A stretch of 16,930 nt of DNA from SIG598 sp045605025 (lineage in GTDB: Bacteria > Bacillota > Clostridia > Oscillospirales > Acutalibacteraceae). The translations under genes were made by a program, and so were the position numbers. The DNA lies in assembly GCA_045605025.1 (NCBI GenBank), contig JAZUPE010000068.1:1-16930 (forward strand), in the 5' to 3' direction. Shown here in pieces: positions 15,179 to 16,930 of the stretch; the first letter of the stretch is position 1, and every line of letters begins with the position of its first letter. The notes under the pieces are model-generated. The model ran no database searches and had not been told where the DNA came from. It worked only from the letters and a program-made list of their open reading frames with translations.

Positions 15179-16264
15179 ATGGGAATCAACGATGTAAAAA
15201 CCACTGTAAGAAATCTGCTGGAAGCAGGAAAACAAAAAGGAAATCTGACCAATCAGGAAATCATGGATGCTCTGCTGGACGTGGACGTAGAGCCGGAACA
15301 GCTGGAGAGCCTCTATGACAAGCTTGAAGCCGCGGGCATCGAGATTATCGAGGATCAGCCGGAGGATATAGAGCTGAGCGACCCGCAGATGGTCAATGAC
15401 ACTCGCGATGGAGGCTCTGTTGAAGCCGACGCGCATGGGATAGAAGATCCGGTGCGGATGTATCTGCGCGAAATCGGCAGAGTACCGCTGCTTACCGCTG
15501 AGGAGGAGATTGAGCTTGCCACACGCATTGCTGACGGAGATCAAGTTGCCAAAAAGCGTCTTGTGGAAGCCAACCTCCGTCTTGTGGTAAGCATTGCGAA
15601 AAAATATATGGGCAGAGGGATGACACTGCTGGATCTCGTTCAGGAGGGCAATCTCGGCCTCATCAGAGCTGTGGAGAAATTTGACCACGCTAAAGGGTTC
15701 AAGTTTTCAACCTATGCCACATGGTGGATCAGGCAGGCCATTACCCGCGCCATTGCCGACCAGTCGCGCATCATCCGTCTGCCGGTACATATGAGCGAGT
15801 TCATCAGCCGGGTGCGCAAGGTATCTGCGCAGCTTCTTTCAGAAAACGGCAGCGAGCCTACCAGCGAGCAGATTGCCGAGCGCATGGGCGTGTCTGTGGA
15901 GCGTGTCAGAGATGTTCAGCGCACTTCTCAGGAACCGGTGTCGCTTGATACTCCCATCGGTGAGGAGGAGGACAGCCATCTCGGTGACTTCATCGAAGAT
16001 GAAACCATGCTGACTCCGGACGAAGCTGCTGCCAACACCATGCTGCGCGAGCAGCTTGATATCGTGCTGGAATCACTCTCTCCCCGTGAGGTTCAGATCA
16101 TCCGTCTGCGTTTCGGGCTGGAAGACGGGCGCTGCCACACTCTTGAGGATGTGGGCGAACGCTTTAACGTCACCCGTGAACGTATCCGCCAGATTGAGGC
16201 AAAGGCTCTGCGCAAGATCCGTCACCCCAGCCGCAGTAAACGCCTCAAGGATTTCCTTAACTGA
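15179..16264 (+). CDS. Primary-type RNA polymerase sigma factor, second tandem copy
   Basis: A 361-residue sigma-70 protein with the same architecture as its upstream neighbour: region 1.1 (VRNLLEAGKQKG onward), region 1.2 at DPVRMYLREIG (90 onward), region 2.4 with W182-W183, Q186 and T189, region 3, and region 4.2 with TRERIRQ at 332-338. From region 1.2 to 4.2 it aligns with the first copy without gaps, 179 of 260 residues identical by hand count. Region 3 is the most divergent part (17 of 40 identical); its 3.0 segment reads RLPVHMSEFISR where housekeeping factors have RIPVHMVETINK. In contrast, its 3.2 finger (DSHLGDFIED) and C-terminus (HPSRSKRLKDFL) are more canonical than in copy one. 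The start is confirmed by alignment with copy one, although the Shine-Dalgarno is unusually distant. It could be an alternative primary-like (group 1/2) sigma for a special growth state, or share the housekeeping role. Confidence 0.93.
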   Translation: MGINDVKTTVRNLLEAGKQKGNLTNQEIMDALLDVDVEPEQLESLYDKLEAAGIEIIEDQPEDIELSDPQMVNDTRDGGSVEADAHGIEDPVRMYLREIGRVPLLTAEEEIELATRIADGDQVAKKRLVEANLRLVVSIAKKYMGRGMTLLDLVQEGNLGLIRAVEKFDHAKGFKFSTYATWWIRQAITRAIADQSRIIRLPVHMSEFISRVRKVSAQLLSENGSEPTSEQIAERMGVSVERVRDVQRTSQEPVSLDTPIGEEEDSHLGDFIEDETMLTPDEAAANTMLREQLDIVLESLSPREVQIIRLRFGLEDGRCHTLEDVGERFNVTRERIRQIEAKALRKIRHPSRSKRLKDFLN

Positions 16265-16288
16265 TAACTGAAAGCCATAAAGTAATCT

Positions 16289-16318
16289 TTCCGCACGATC
16301 TTATATGATCGTGCGGAA
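16289..16318 (+). terminator. Perfect hairpin after the second sigma gene
   Basis: A perfect 12-bp stem (16289-16300 with 16307-16318, TTCCGCACGATC and its complement) has a 6-base TTATAT loop. It begins 24 bases after the sigma stop codon. No T run follows (GCTGTATG), so intrinsic termination is doubtful; it could be an RNA processing or stability element, or a terminator of a style without a U tract. It ends 24 bases before the ABC exporter ATG. Confidence 0.5.
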
Positions 16319-16342
16319 GCTGTATGTGAGGATAATCAAACA

Positions 16343-16930
16343 ATGAAAAATCAGGAAAAAGATCGCACCCGCAGCAATTCCTATCTGCTAAAACGCTTCC
16401 TTCCCTACTACAAACCTCATGTGGGCACGCTGGTGCTGGATCTGTTCTGCGCGCTGCTGACAACGGTGTGCGAACTGTATCTGCCGGTTATTGTCCGTGA
16501 GATTACTGACAAAGGGCTCAACGACATCGCGTCCCTGACGGTCAGAGGCGTGCTCACAACCGGCGCGATATACCTCGGTCTGCGCGTTGTGGATGCTCTC
16601 GCCAATTACTACATGACCTCGGTGGGTCACATCATGGGAGCCCGCATCGAGACCGATATGCGCCGCGATTTCTTTACCCGCCTGCAGAGCCAGTCCTTTG
16701 CATATTATGACGAAACCCGCGTGGGACAGCTCATGTCTCGCATAACCAGTGACCTCTTTGATGTGACCGAGTTTGCTCACCACTGCCCGGAGGAATTCCT
16801 CATCGCCGGCGTAAAGATCCTCGGCGCGTTCATACTGCTGTGCTTTGTCAACGTGCCCCTTACCCTGATCATCTTTGCCACACTGCCTCTGATGATTCTC
16901 GTTACCCGCTTCTTCAACAAGCGTATGCGC
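16343..16930 (+). CDS. ABC exporter, transmembrane domain (3' end outside window)
   Basis: The first 196 residues of an ABC-type exporter of the MsbA/MdlB multidrug-like family. Predicted membrane segments lie at about residues 28-50, 68-90, 152-170 and 172-188. The intracellular loop FFTRLQSQSFAYYDETRVGQ at 110-129, followed by LMSRITSDL, is the conserved coupling-loop sequence of type-I exporters. The ATP-binding domain would follow beyond the window, so whether this is a fused half-transporter cannot be confirmed. ATG 16343 has GAGGA (16328-16332) 10 bases upstream. A second half-transporter gene often follows in such families and would lie outside the window. Substrate unknown. It may be cotranscribed with the sigma genes if the hairpin at 16289-16318 does not terminate. 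Confidence 0.88.
   Translation, partial: MKNQEKDRTRSNSYLLKRFLPYYKPHVGTLVLDLFCALLTTVCELYLPVIVREITDKGLNDIASLTVRGVLTTGAIYLGLRVVDALANYYMTSVGHIMGARIETDMRRDFFTRLQSQSFAYYDETRVGQLMSRITSDLFDVTEFAHHCPEEFLIAGVKILGAFILLCFVNVPLTLIIFATLPLMILVTRFFNKRMR

Noticed and set aside
15145..15315. Small open frame from ATG 15145 overlapping the second sigma gene start
   Set aside because: The AGGAGG directly touches this ATG, leaving no usable spacing, and the product resembles nothing recognisable; the sigma frame aligns with its paralogue from ATG 15179.
1..16930. CRISPR array, transposon, phage genes, toxin-antitoxin or defence system
   Set aside because: Genes are tightly packed core functions on both strands; no direct repeat arrays, transposase, integrase or paired small genes were seen. 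AddAB is a housekeeping repair enzyme and not counted as a novel defence system.

Overview
The window looks like chromosomal core DNA from a moderately GC-rich member of the Clostridia (Firmicutes/Bacillota). The signs are an AddAB recombination nuclease instead of RecBCD, a dgt-dnaG-rpoD cluster, sigma factors of about 360 residues with a short region 1.1 as in Firmicute SigA, strong GGAGG-type ribosome binding sites, and consensus sigma-A promoters with 17-bp spacers. An Oscillospiraceae/Ruminococcaceae-like lineage is a guess from GC content and gene order and cannot be fixed from this sequence alone.

Layout. Bases 1-960 (minus strand) hold most of a spermidine/putrescine-type ABC transporter ATPase (potA), whose 3' end lies outside the window. 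It is driven by a near-consensus promoter and has a foldable 5' leader. A divergent promoter starts a plus-strand group: a HAD-family phosphatase, then addB and addA (1910-9030), which overlap by 4 bases and encode the two large subunits of the double-strand-break resection helicase-nuclease. Next come rpmE (zinc-type ribosomal protein L31) with its own promoter and intrinsic terminator, and a YigZ/IMPACT-family gene. That gene converges, across a shared hairpin, on a minus-strand aminoglycoside 6-adenylyltransferase-like gene that has an excellent promoter of its own.

From 11161 to the end the plus strand carries a macromolecular-synthesis cluster: dGTP triphosphohydrolase-like gene, DNA primase (dnaG), and then two complete primary-type sigma-70 genes in tandem (14006-15097 and 15179-16264). 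The window ends inside an ABC exporter gene.

The most interesting part is the tandem sigma pair. The two proteins align without gaps over 260 residues from region 1.2 to region 4.2, with 179 identities by hand count (about 69%). Both keep the main promoter-contact residues but diverge strongly in region 3. The second copy also has an unusual initiation region: its only good Shine-Dalgarno sequence lies 34 bases upstream of the ATG, with a perfect 8-bp hairpin in between. No mobile element, CRISPR array, tRNA or rRNA was seen. No stretch of more than 300 bases lacks a gene; the longest gap, 961-1218, holds the two divergent promoters and the potA leader.
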